A stretch of DNA of 6,554 bases from Clostridia bacterium (GTDB lineage Bacteria > Bacillota > Clostridia > Oscillospirales > CAG-272): assembly GCA_017960705.1 (NCBI GenBank), contig JAGCYR010000060.1, positions 1-6,554 on the forward strand, read 5' to 3'. Under the pieces are notes generated by a model, which was not told where the DNA came from, ran no database searches, and worked only from the letters and a program-made list of their open reading frames with translations. The number at the start of each line of letters is the position of its first letter. Position 1 is the first letter of the stretch. Position numbers and translations under genes: made by a program. Positions 1 through 4,819 of the stretch are shown piece after piece.

Positions 1-195
1 AACGCAAACAGTCGTTTTCGAGAACTTATTGCGAAAGCGTACGATCGCTCGCGGGAACGACGATGGCGGGCATTTCTGCCCGCCATTGCCTTTCGCCGTT
101 TTCGCTCTCTGCCGTAGACCACTACGCCGACGAGAACGAAAACGCCGGATCTCGCCTCGTTTTTCTCGGTCAGGTCTTTCAAAAAACGCAGCAAA
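1..195. other. Intergenic region, no gene recognised
   Basis: No convincing coding region lies here. The one open frame (29-235, +) is rich in Arg and Ser, has no Shine-Dalgarno site, and runs through the terminator at 196-225, so I treat it as chance. What can be seen is the hairpin at 63-86 (listed separately) and a loose inverted repeat between CGAGAACGAAAACG (about 132-145) and CGTTTTTCTCG (about 159-169). The latter might be a weak terminator or part of a leader belonging to something left of the window. Confidence 0.6.
63..86. repeat. Perfect 10-bp hairpin, possible terminator or RNA element
   Basis: ATGGCGGGCA (63-72) pairs perfectly with TGCCCGCCAT (77-86) across a 4-base loop. Read on the minus strand the loop is GAAA, a stable GNRA tetraloop. 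On the plus strand the stem is followed by TGCCTTTCGCCGTTTTCG, a broken T-rich stretch, so it could be a weak terminator for a plus-strand gene lying left of the window. No gene is visible for it to serve here. Confidence 0.45.
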
Positions 196-225
196 CGACC
201 GCCCCTCCGAACGGAGGGGCGGTTG
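196..225 (-). terminator. Rho-independent terminator after the DUF1846 gene
   Basis: CCGCCCCTCC (199-208) pairs perfectly with GGAGGGGCGG (213-222) around a GAAC loop. The stem extends outward by A198-T223, a wobble G197-T224 and C196-G225. It starts 16 bases past the stop codon of the minus-strand gene, the usual place for its terminator. Read on the minus strand the downstream sequence is TTTGCTGCGTTTTTT, with the T-run slightly displaced. Read on the plus strand TATTTTT follows the stem directly, so it may work in both directions. Confidence 0.8.
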
Positions 226-241
226 CTATTTTTGATTGAAA

Positions 242-1723
242 TTACGAGTGATAGAGCTTCTTGCTCTGGTAGACCGGATCGCAGGTGACGTTCATCCCGA
301 GCTTGCGGAAAACGCCGTCGTCGACCGACGCCAGGATGACCGTCGAATGTACCTCGCTCCCGCGCAGATCGTCGAGCGCCAGCATGGCTTTCGCGACCAC
401 GGGATCCGACGCCGAGCAGATCGACAGCGCGATCAGAAGCTCGTCGGTGTGCATCCGCGGGTTGTGCGCGCCCATGTGCCCGATCTTCAGTTTCTGCACC
501 GCCTCGATGACGTCGGTGTTGATGATCTTATGCTCGTCGGGGATGTTCGCCATCACCTTCATCGCGTTGATCAGGGCGGCGGACGCCGAGCCGAGCAGCG
601 ACGAAGTCTTGCCGGTCACGATCCGTCCGTCGGGCAGCTCGATCGCCACGGCGGGGGCTCCGGTGCGTTCCGCGACGGCGTGCGCGGGTCCGACGCACTT
701 GCGGCTCTCAAGTTCGACGCCGACGGTCTTCATCAGGACGTCGATCTTCCGCACTTCGTTGTCCGACCCGAGGCCGTTCGCCCGCTGGCATCTCGCCTTG
801 TAGGCGCGGCGGATGATCTCCTCCTTCGCGGCTTCGGAGACCGCCTCGTCGTCGAAGATGGCGTAGCCCGCCATATTGACGCCCATATCGGTCGGGGAGT
901 TGTAGGGGCAGGTGCCGTAGATCCGGGTCAAGATCGCCTTCAGAACCGGGAAGATCTCGACGTCGCGGTTGTAGTTGACGGCGGTCTCGCCGTAGGTCTC
1001 CAGGTGGAACGGGTCGATCATATTCACGTCGTCGAGATCGGCGGTCGCCGCTTCGTACGCGATATTGACCGGGTGCTTCAGGGGGAGATTCCAGATCGGG
1101 AAGGTCTCGTATTTCGCGTAGCCCGCGCTGATCCCCCGCTTATTCTCGTGATAGAGCTGGGAGAGGCAGGTCGCCATCTTGCCGCTCCCGGGACCGGGAG
1201 CCGTCACGACCACCAGTTGGCGCGTGGTCTCGATGTAGTCGTTCTTGCCGTAGCCCTCGTCGGAGACGACGAGTTCGACGTCGGCGGGATAGTTCGGGAT
1301 GGGATAATGGCGGTAGACCTTGATCCCCAGTTCCCCGAGTCTGGCGGCAAAGGCGTCAGCCGAGCGCTGTCCGCTGTACTGCGTCAGCACCACCGACCCG
1401 ATGTAGAGCCCGATCCCGCGGAACGCGTCGATCAGGCGCATCACGTCGGCGTCGTAGGTGATCCCGAGGTCGGCGCGCCGCTTGTTCGCCTCGATGTGCG
1501 CGGCGCTGACGGCGATCACGACCTCCGCCTCGTCCTTCAGTTCGGCGAGCATCCGCACCTTGACGTCGGGCGCGAAGCCGGGCAGAACGCGCGAAGCGTG
1601 GAAATCGTCGAACAGCTTCCCGCCGAACTCCAGATAGAGTTTCCCGTGGAATTGCTCGATCCGATCCTTGATCCTCTTGGACTGCAGCCGGATGTACAGA
1701 TCGTTGTTGAACCCGGTTTTCAT
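242..1723 (-). CDS. DUF1846 family protein, function unknown
   Basis: This 493-residue protein matches in length and sequence the DUF1846 family, which is widespread in Firmicutes; members are soluble proteins of about 490-510 residues with no settled function. A glycine-rich stretch GPGSGK (residues 177-182), after a hydrophobic strand (QLVVVTAP) and before MATCLSQLYHE, resembles a nucleotide-binding P-loop, and DUF1846 proteins are often noted for it. No signal peptide or membrane segment is visible, so it is probably cytoplasmic. I chose the ATG at 1721-1723 because AAAGGGAG lies 9 bases upstream; an upstream in-frame ATG at 1760-1762 would add an Arg-rich 13-residue extension, lacks a site, and would fall within the first bases of the transcript. 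It is transcribed alone from a sigma-A promoter about 55 bases upstream and ends at a strong hairpin. The family assignment is confident; any reaction would be a guess. Confidence 0.93.
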   Translation of the reverse strand: MKTGFNNDLYIRLQSKRIKDRIEQFHGKLYLEFGGKLFDDFHASRVLPGFAPDVKVRMLAELKDEAEVVIAVSAAHIEANKRRADLGITYDADVMRLIDAFRGIGLYIGSVVLTQYSGQRSADAFAARLGELGIKVYRHYPIPNYPADVELVVSDEGYGKNDYIETTRQLVVVTAPGPGSGKMATCLSQLYHENKRGISAGYAKYETFPIWNLPLKHPVNIAYEAATADLDDVNMIDPFHLETYGETAVNYNRDVEIFPVLKAILTRIYGTCPYNSPTDMGVNMAGYAIFDDEAVSEAAKEEIIRRAYKARCQRANGLGSDNEVRKIDVLMKTVGVELESRKCVGPAHAVAERTGAPAVAIELPDGRIVTGKTSSLLGSASAALINAMKVMANIPDEHKIINTDVIEAVQKLKIGHMGAHNPRMHTDELLIALSICSASDPVVAKAMLALDDLRGSEVHSTVILASVDDGVFRKLGMNVTCDPVYQSKKLYHS

Positions 1724-1778
1724 AGCTTCACGCTCCCTTTCGTCACGCGCACGACCGCGCACTTAAAATTACTTTTTT

Positions 1779-1807
1779 AGTATATCAAATCCAAAAGAGA
1801 ATTGCAA
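1779..1807 (-). promoter_or_regulatory. Sigma-A promoter for the DUF1846 gene
   Basis: On the minus strand TTGCAA (-35, 1802-1807), a 17-base spacer and TATACT (-10, 1779-1784) are followed by an A-rich start region. The transcript should begin near 1772, giving a leader of roughly 50 bases. The match to the consensus and the exact spacing make this a strong call from sequence alone. Confidence 0.82.
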
Positions 1808-1857
1808 GAGCGCAAACGCAAAAAAACAAGAAAAAGTACGCCGCCGGATCCGACCGT

Positions 1858-1890
1858 CACCCCCGCAGGCACCCCCGCAGGCACCCCCGC
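1858..1890. repeat. 12-bp tandem repeat, 2.75 copies
   Basis: The unit CACCCCCGCAGG occurs exactly twice (1858-1869, 1870-1881) and is followed by a partial third copy CACCCCCGC (1882-1890). It lies in non-coding sequence. Such C-rich tandem units vary by slipped replication; no function is implied. Confidence 0.85.
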
Positions 1891-2035
1891 CGCCGCACCG
1901 GCGCGTTTTGCCACTCCGCCCGCGCGCACCCGACCGCGCAAAGATCCCGGCATAGCGTTATCACCCCGTCCCGAATGCCTCCCCGCGCGCCCGCTATCCT
2001 TTCGCCGTAGGATCCCCCGCACCGCCGCAAAACCC

Positions 2036-2059
2036 GTCGCCGTCGCCGTCCCCGTCGCC
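2036..2059. repeat. GTCGCC hexamer tandem repeat, 4 copies
   Basis: Four tandem copies of GTCGCC (2036, 2042, 2048, 2054), the third reading GTCCCC. This is a simple-sequence tract in the gene-free region, and likely neutral. Confidence 0.8.
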
Positions 2060-2572
2060 TCACGGCGCATCCCCGCACCCGCAAACGCTCTTGTCCGTGG
2101 TTTTTCGCCCCACCGCGAAGTCGTTCCCGCGTTTCTTTTTCGCTTTCCGAAGCGTCAAACGTGACCGCTCTCCCCACCTTGCGCACCCTTTGCCCCTCTT
2201 CCCGCGTCCGTTTCTTCTGTTTTGTGGGATTTGCCGCCACTTTATATTTATATACCGTCGTTTTCACAGCATTTCGGCGCGTTATCTCTCCACTTAGCCC
2301 CACTTTGTGCGAATTCGTTTTCACGAGTTCACTCGATTCTCACCTCGATCGCGACCCGTTTCCCCATTTTTTCCGAGTTTCTTTTCCGCCCGTTCAACCG
2401 CCCGTCCCGGTTTCTTCGTTTTTGCCGTCTATTATGGGGTTGCTCCCCCACTTCTGCATTATCAGTTCTTGTTCTCGCAATCGATCCCGCTTTTTATTCT
2501 CCACTTCGTTCCACTTGTCATTCTCCCCTTTCCCATCCCGCCCCGCAAGATCATCTTTTTCTCGAAAAGCAC

Positions 2573-2601
2573 TTTACTTTTGAAAAAAGATGTGCTATAC
2601 T
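2573..2601 (+). promoter_or_regulatory. Sigma-A promoter for tRNA-Arg
   Basis: TTTACT (2573-2578), a 17-base spacer and TATACT (2596-2601) stand 22 bases before the mature tRNA 5' end. The start point would be near 2608, giving a short leader for RNase P to remove. The -35 matches the consensus at four of six positions; the -10 at five of six. Confidence 0.72.
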
Positions 2602-2623
2602 ACATAAGCATCTGAATAAGCAT

Positions 2624-2700
2624 CTACCCGTAGCCCAGCTGGATAGCGCGTCAGACTCCGACTCTGAAGGTCGCAGGTTCGAATCCTGTCGGGTAGGCCA
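2624..2700 (+). tRNA. tRNA-Arg (anticodon CCG)
   Basis: All parts of a 77-base tRNA can be folded by eye. The acceptor stem CTACCCG (2624-2630) pairs fully with CGGGTAG (2690-2696), followed by discriminator G2697 and encoded CCA (2698-2700). The D-arm is GCCC-AGCTGGATA-GCGC with A20, an arginine identity base. The anticodon arm TCAGA-CTCCGAC-TCTGA gives anticodon CCG (2658-2660), which reads the Arg codon CGG. The variable loop is AGGTC, and the T-arm is GCAGG-TTCGAAT-CCTGT. One oddity: D-stem position 12-23 is C2635 opposite C2647, where U-A is normal, so that pair is lost. C1-G72 is also uncommon for this tRNA. It has its own promoter and is followed immediately by a hairpin. The fold and anticodon are clear; full activity with the D-stem mismatch is likely but not certain. 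Confidence 0.96.
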
Positions 2701-2740
2701 AACGAGAGCACCCCCAACGCAAGGCGGGGGTGCTCTCGTT
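2701..2740 (+). terminator. Perfect 15-bp hairpin directly after the tRNA
   Basis: The 15 bases 2701-2715 pair without error with 2726-2740 around the loop AACGCAAGGC. The stem begins at the base after the tRNA's CCA. Only TTTGCTCT follows, so the T-run is poor. It may act as a terminator of modest strength in either direction, or as a guard for tRNA 3' processing. Its core recurs at 2982-3003. Confidence 0.7.
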
Positions 2741-2977
2741 TGCTCTACCGCTCCGGCTCGAACCTGCGGCAATTTCGTCGCCTGCGACGGAATTGCCTGA
2801 ACTCTCGCACTCCGATACGGCTTCCGCTTCTACTCCGTCGGGCGAGAGTTTGCAGGTAGCGCAGGGGCTCCCCCGTAAGAGCCCCCTGCGCGTCGAATCC
2901 CACCTTGGAACTGTTCGCCTGCGGCTCGGTCTACGAATAGGCGCTTGCGCCGTCCTGTCGCCTGCTTCGACTATACA
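2741..2977. other. Hairpin-dense gene-free region, possible structured RNA
   Basis: No coding region is supported: the frame open from 2730 into the HD gene has no start site of its own and crosses the next terminator and promoter. Instead the sequence folds heavily. Seen in order are a 13-bp hairpin at 2768-2797 (loop CCTG, one G-T wobble); a long bulged hairpin between ACTCTCGC (2801-2808) and GCGAGAGT (2842-2849) with inner pairing CCGA/TCGG and CGG/CCG; a possible closing stem CTACCGC (2745-2751) with GC(A)GGTAG (2852-2859), making a three-way junction; a 12-bp hairpin at 2859-2891; and the palindrome GGCGCTTGCGCC (about 2940-2951). The region ends in a terminator with a T-run, which fits transcription on the plus strand. 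It could also be an assembly of intergenic repeats. I recognise no known RNA family. Confidence 0.45.
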
Positions 2978-3018
2978 GAGCGCACCCCCAACGCAAGGCG
3001 GGGCGCGCTCCGTTTTTC
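2978..3018 (+). terminator. Rho-independent terminator sharing the tRNA hairpin core
   Basis: GAGCGC (2978-2983) pairs with GCGCTC (3005-3010), then an A2984/C3004 mismatch, then CCCC (2985-2988) with GGGG (3000-3003); the loop region includes AACGCAAGGC. CGTTTTTC follows, giving a proper T-run. The 22 bases 2982-3003 are identical to 2708-2729. It would end any transcript running from the tRNA or the structured region, and isolates the operon promoter that follows. Confidence 0.78.
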
Positions 3019-3051
3019 GATACCTCCCCTTCCCGTCCCGAAAAACGGGTC

Positions 3052-3080
3052 TTGCAAGAATCGCTTATTTAAGATATAAT
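3052..3080 (+). promoter_or_regulatory. Strong sigma-A promoter for the five-gene operon
   Basis: TTGCAA (3052-3057), a 17-base spacer and a perfect TATAAT (3075-3080) lie 33 bases before the HD-gene start. The -35 is the same hexamer as in the DUF1846 promoter. No operator-like inverted repeat is evident between promoter and gene, so the operon may be constitutive. Confidence 0.88.
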
Positions 3081-3113
3081 AAAGTAGAGGAAACCGGAAG
3101 GAGAAACCGATCT

Positions 3114-3680
3114 ATGCTCACCCTTGCAAAAGCAAAGGAACTTCACGACTCGCAGGTCGGCGAGGATCATCTGATCATTCACGCGAAAAACGTCATGTAC
3201 GCGATGGGCGCTATGGCGGATCATTTCGGGGAAGACCGCGAGCATTGGATGGCGGTGGGGTATCTGCACGATTACGATTACGAGAAATACCCGGACGAGC
3301 ATCTGCAGCATACCGAAAAGCCGCTTCTCGACGCGGGCGTTCCCGCGGAGGACGTGCGCGCGATTTTAAGTCACGGCTGGGGCATCTGTACCGACGTGGA
3401 GCCGATCACGAATATGGAAAAATGTCTTTTCACGGTCGACGAACTGACCGGGATCATTCAGGCGTGCGCCCGGATGCGTCCGCTGGGGATCACCGATCTT
3501 GAAGTAAAGAGTTTTATGAAGAAGTTCAAGGACAAGAAATTCGCCGCAAAATGCGACCGGGATCTGATCCTCCGGGGATGCGATCTGCTCGGAATGACGA
3601 TACAGGAAGCGGCGGAGATCTGTATCGAAGGAATGAAACCGTACGCGGCGGACGTCGGTCTGCTCGGAAACGGGCAGTAA
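3114..3680 (+). CDS. HD-domain phosphohydrolase family protein
   Basis: A 188-residue soluble protein with the HD metal-binding signature: His23 (DHLIIHAKNV), His52-Asp53 (GYLHDYDYEKYP), and a distal Asp109 (CLFTVDELTG), the H...HD...D ligands of this fold. A further conserved His87 lies in AILSHGWG. It belongs to the short HDIG-like proteins common in Clostridia, often around 185 residues, of unproven substrate; relatives with this fold remove phosphate from nucleotides or related molecules. No other domain or signal peptide is present. The ATG at 3114 is chosen because GGAAGGAG lies 10 bases upstream and the promoter at 3052-3080 sits before it; the frame stays open upstream only through non-coding hairpins. 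First gene of the operon, 36 bases before the SDR gene. Fold assignment is firm; substrate unknown. Confidence 0.9.
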   Translation: MLTLAKAKELHDSQVGEDHLIIHAKNVMYAMGAMADHFGEDREHWMAVGYLHDYDYEKYPDEHLQHTEKPLLDAGVPAEDVRAILSHGWGICTDVEPITNMEKCLFTVDELTGIIQACARMRPLGITDLEVKSFMKKFKDKKFAAKCDRDLILRGCDLLGMTIQEAAEICIEGMKPYAADVGLLGNGQ

Positions 3681-3695
3681 AGCTTGCCCGCTGTG

Positions 3696-3704
3696 AAAGG
3701 AGGG
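3696..3704 (+). promoter_or_regulatory. Ribosome binding site deciding the GTG start of the SDR gene
   Basis: AAAGGAGGG is the only strong Shine-Dalgarno site here and stands 12 bases before GTG 3717-3719. That spacing is a little long, yet the next in-frame alternative, TTG at 3684, lies upstream of the site and would translate through it. Confidence 0.75.
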
Positions 3705-3716
3705 AAACCGAGATCC

Positions 3717-4436
3717 GTGGAAGATCTTACTTTCCGAAACAAAGTCGCCGTCATAACGGGCGGTGCGAACGGGATCGGCAAATGCATCGCGGAGGAATTC
3801 AGAAAGAACGGAGCGTCGGTCGCCGTTATCGACAAGGCGCCGGGGGATCACTTCGTCGGGGATATCTCCGATAAAGCCGTTCTGGAAGCGTTCGCGGAAA
3901 GCGTTTTGTCGGAATACGGACGGGTAGATTATCTTATCAACAACGCCCTGCCGCTGATGAAGGGGATCGACGACTGCTCCTACGAGGAGTTCGCATACGC
4001 TCTGTCGGTCGGGGTGACGGCGCCGTTCTACCTTTCCAAACTGTTCGCGCCGCACTTTGCAAAGGGGGGCTCGATCGTCAATATCTCCTCTTCGCGCGAC
4101 CGTATGAGCCAAAAACAGACCGAGAGTTACACGGCGGCGAAGGGAGGGATCGCGGCGCTCACGCACGCGCTCGCCGTCAGTTTGGCGGGGGTCGTCCGGG
4201 TCAATTCGGTCTCGCCCGGGTGGATCGACACGGCGTACCGCACGTACGACGGTCCCGACGCCGAGCAGCAGCCCGTCGGCAGGGTCGGCAACCCGCTCGA
4301 CGTCGCCAACGCGGTCCTTTTCCTCTGTTCGGACAAGGCGGGCTTCATCACCGGGGAGAATATCTGCGTCGACGGCGGGATGACGAAGCTGATGATCTAT
4401 CACGGCGACGGCGGCTGGACCTATCGGGGAGAATGA
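3717..4436 (+). CDS. SDR-family NAD(P)-dependent oxidoreductase
   Basis: A 239-residue classical short-chain dehydrogenase/reductase of usual length. The Rossmann motif TGGANGIG spans residues 14-21. Asp39 at the end of strand 2 (VAVIDK) points to NAD rather than NADP. The NNA motif is at 75-77 but ends NNAL rather than the usual NNAG. The catalytic Ser125, Tyr138 and Lys142 (ESYTAAK) are all in place, followed by PGW (167-169), and a C-terminal ITGENICVDGGMT. The segment after strand 2 is short, going from DKAPGDH straight to FVGDISD. The Asn of the catalytic tetrad (usually in VNLxGxF) appears to be Gly99 in SVGVTAPFYL. It should oxidise an alcohol or reduce a carbonyl; the substrate cannot be read from sequence. 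GTG start with AAAGGAGGG upstream. Second gene of the operon; no annotated partner fixes its pathway. Confidence 0.92.
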   Translation: MEDLTFRNKVAVITGGANGIGKCIAEEFRKNGASVAVIDKAPGDHFVGDISDKAVLEAFAESVLSEYGRVDYLINNALPLMKGIDDCSYEEFAYALSVGVTAPFYLSKLFAPHFAKGGSIVNISSSRDRMSQKQTESYTAAKGGIAALTHALAVSLAGVVRVNSVSPGWIDTAYRTYDGPDAEQQPVGRVGNPLDVANAVLFLCSDKAGFITGENICVDGGMTKLMIYHGDGGWTYRGE

Positions 4437-4534
4437 CCCCGGAAAAAACGACCGGGCGGGGAAACGCATAAAGCGGCGCTTGCGCGGCAATCACTATGGT
4501 CCGCGCAGGGTTTGCCCTGACGGAAAGGAACGAA
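4437..4534 (+). other. 98-base gap inside the operon
   Basis: The widest gap in the operon. It contains CCCCGG...CCGGGCGGGG (about 4437-4461), an imperfect hairpin with an A-rich loop, and an imperfect palindrome about CGCTTGCG (4474-4481). No promoter of good quality is visible. These may modulate read-through or protect the mRNA; I see no recognisable riboswitch. The frame of the next gene is open back to an ATG at 4496, but that ATG has no ribosome site. Confidence 0.4.
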
Positions 4535-4750
4535 ATGAAATCTGTTTTGATCAAAGATACGACCCGGGAAGAGCGCGAGGAGATCGTGCGCCGGGCGCTG
4601 TGGGGCGACTGCGGGGCGGAGTGCGAGTTCTGCTCCGGGTGCGACAACCGCGGCGGCGGCAGGATCGAGGGACTTTATCAAGATTATATCGACGGAAAAA
4701 AGGAACTCCGCGAGATCAACGCGGAATTCGACGCTCCGCTGATACGGTAA
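4535..4750 (+). CDS. Small four-cysteine protein, function unknown
   Basis: A 71-residue acidic protein in three parts: an N-terminal segment MKSVLIKDTTREEREEIVRR likely to form a strand and a helix; a cysteine cluster C26-x3-C30-x2-C33-x2-C36 followed by a Gly-rich turn; and a tail YQDYIDGKKELREINAEF (residues 48-65). Four clustered Cys suggest a metal (zinc or Fe-S) site, but this is inference. I recall similar short Clostridial proteins with the YIDGKKEL tail, all hypothetical. I chose ATG 4535 because GAAAGGAA ends 4-5 bases upstream; ATG 4496 would add 13 residues and has no site. It sits between the SDR and msrC genes, codirectional, suggesting co-expression. It has no signal peptide or membrane segment. 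The CX3CX2C part recalls the radical-SAM cluster motif, but the protein is far too small to be such an enzyme. Confidence 0.8.
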   Translation: MKSVLIKDTTREEREEIVRRALWGDCGAECEFCSGCDNRGGGRIEGLYQDYIDGKKELREINAEFDAPLIR

Positions 4751-4753
4751 CGA

Positions 4754-4767
4754 CGCCGGAAACGGCG
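4754..4767 (+). repeat. Small GAAA-tetraloop hairpin between genes
   Basis: CGCCG (4754-4758) pairs with CGGCG (4763-4767) around a GAAA loop, just after the stop of the small cysteine protein gene. No T-run follows, so it is not a terminator; it could stabilise the upstream mRNA 3' side. Confidence 0.45.
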
Positions 4768-4803
4768 GGATAAAGGAGAATCTTGCCCGACCCGTCCGCT
4801 TGC

Positions 4804-4811
4804 AAAGGAGG
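4804..4811 (+). promoter_or_regulatory. Ribosome binding site deciding the TTG start of msrC
   Basis: A perfect AAAGGAGG stands 8 bases before TTG 4820-4822. The only nearby ATG (4830-4832) is out of frame, so the rare TTG start is well supported. Confidence 0.85.
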
Positions 4812-4819
4812 AAATCGAC

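Larger units (their letters stand above)
1808..2572. other. Long gene-free, strand-asymmetric region
   Basis: About 765 bases between two divergent promoters hold no gene I can support. The plus strand is strongly pyrimidine-rich; for example 2161-2220 has 47 pyrimidines in 60 bases and 2341-2400 has 44. Open frames on both strands (1802-2164 +, 1857-2324 -, 2161-2583 +, 2222-2800 +) are low in complexity (Pro/Ala/Arg or Ser/Phe/Pro runs), lack ribosome sites, and match no family I know. An AT island, TTTATATTTATATACC (2242-2257), might be a promoter on either strand but has no good -35 partner. Two short tandem repeats are listed separately. It could be the remains of an old gene, an untranslated RNA, or neutral spacer. 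Confidence 0.6.

Noticed and set aside
236..1780. 514-codon open frame on the plus strand, antisense to the DUF1846 gene
   Set aside because: It mirrors the real gene's codon pattern, is rich in Asp, Arg, Val and His, has no ribosome site and matches no family. It is a shadow of the GC-rich minus-strand gene.
1858..1890. CRISPR-like repeats
   Set aside because: The units are 12 bases in direct tandem with no spacers; it is a simple tandem repeat.
1857..2324. 155-codon minus-strand frame (and 1802-2164 on plus) in the gene-free block
   Set aside because: Low-complexity Arg/Gly or Pro/Ala composition, tandem repeats inside, no ribosome site and no recognisable domain.
2551..2772. Minus-strand frame with TRQDSNLRPSESESDALS
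   Set aside because: This is the familiar false protein produced by translating the antisense of a tRNA; the tRNA explains the sequence.
2870..2910. Second tRNA ending near GTCGAATCCCACC
   Set aside because: The T-loop-like string lacks a pairing T-stem and acceptor stem; the bases before it belong to the 12-bp hairpin 2859-2891.
2730..3113. Upstream 128-codon extension of the HD protein
   Set aside because: It would run through a terminator and the operon promoter, is Ser/Pro/Arg-rich, and the HD family starts at the ATG at 3114 with a good ribosome site.
3366..4490. 374-codon open frame on the minus strand across the HD and SDR genes
   Set aside because: It is Arg-rich without a family match, and opposite two well-recognised genes; an antisense shadow.
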